A stretch of DNA of 5,405 bases from Oscillibacter sp. GTDB lineage: Bacteria; Bacillota; Clostridia; Oscillospirales; Oscillospiraceae. Location of the stretch: the NCBI GenBank assembly GCA_020025415.1, contig JAHHSB010000095.1, forward strand, positions 1 through 5,405, read 5' to 3'. Both the position numbers and the translations under genes were made by a program. Below the pieces are notes generated by a model that was given only the letters and a program-made list of their open reading frames with translations, was not told the DNA's origin and searched no databases. Numbering within the stretch: the stretch's first letter is position 1; every line of letters starts with the position of its first letter. Positions 5,398 to 5,405 of this stretch are shown piece by piece.

Positions 5398-5405
5398 ACC
5401 TTCGT

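Noticed and set aside
1..5405. Mobile elements, CRISPR arrays, tRNA or rRNA genes, riboswitches
   Set aside because: I saw no transposase or integrase motifs, regularly spaced repeats, cloverleaf or rRNA sequence. The two leader regions are too short and unstructured for me to support a known riboswitch class.

Overview
The window is about 60% GC with low-GC-Gram-positive style signals: strong AGGAGG-type ribosome binding sites, short AT-rich promoters and hairpin-plus-T-run terminators. The gene content also fits a strict anaerobe: a minimal SufC/SufB pair, a Cys-rich ferritin-like protein and a Na/Pi cotransporter with a PhoU tail. Together these suggest a GC-rich gut Clostridia of the Oscillospiraceae type. 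This is inferred from protein style; no 16S or other marker lies in the window.

Layout. (1) Positions 2-268 (+) hold the 3' end of an RlmI-type 23S rRNA cytosine methyltransferase, closed by a bidirectional terminator at 286-322. (2) Positions 331-662 (-) hold a broken remnant of an HD-domain phosphohydrolase. Its catalytic HD half is absent and the remaining half is spread over three frames. (3) Positions 677-1309 (-) encode a ferritin-like protein. (4) A 190-bp divergent promoter region (1310-1499) contains an inverted repeat between the two candidate promoters. (5) sufC (1500-2240) and a short sufB/sufD-type gene (2237-3160) form a translationally coupled (+) operon. (6) A convergent intergenic region ends in a 23-bp perfect hairpin (3310-3359) that can serve both sides. 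(7) Positions 3382-5205 (-) encode a 607-aa Na/Pi cotransporter family protein. (8) An AT-rich divergent promoter region (5206-5405) holds this gene's promoter and, at the right edge, a TTGACA box probably belonging to a rightward gene outside the window.

How the genes relate. The ferritin-like gene and sufCB are divergent and share a regulatory region, so a common response to iron, Fe-S or redox state is plausible. The SufC ATPase would drive the SufB-type scaffold in Fe-S cluster assembly. No cysteine desulfurase (SufS), SufU or SufE is encoded here. The methyltransferase and transporter are independent units. I found no mobile element, CRISPR array, tRNA or rRNA, and nothing that amounts to a wholly new system. 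The most notable points are the ferritin-like protein with apparently lost metal ligands, its divergent pairing with sufCB, and the decayed HD gene.
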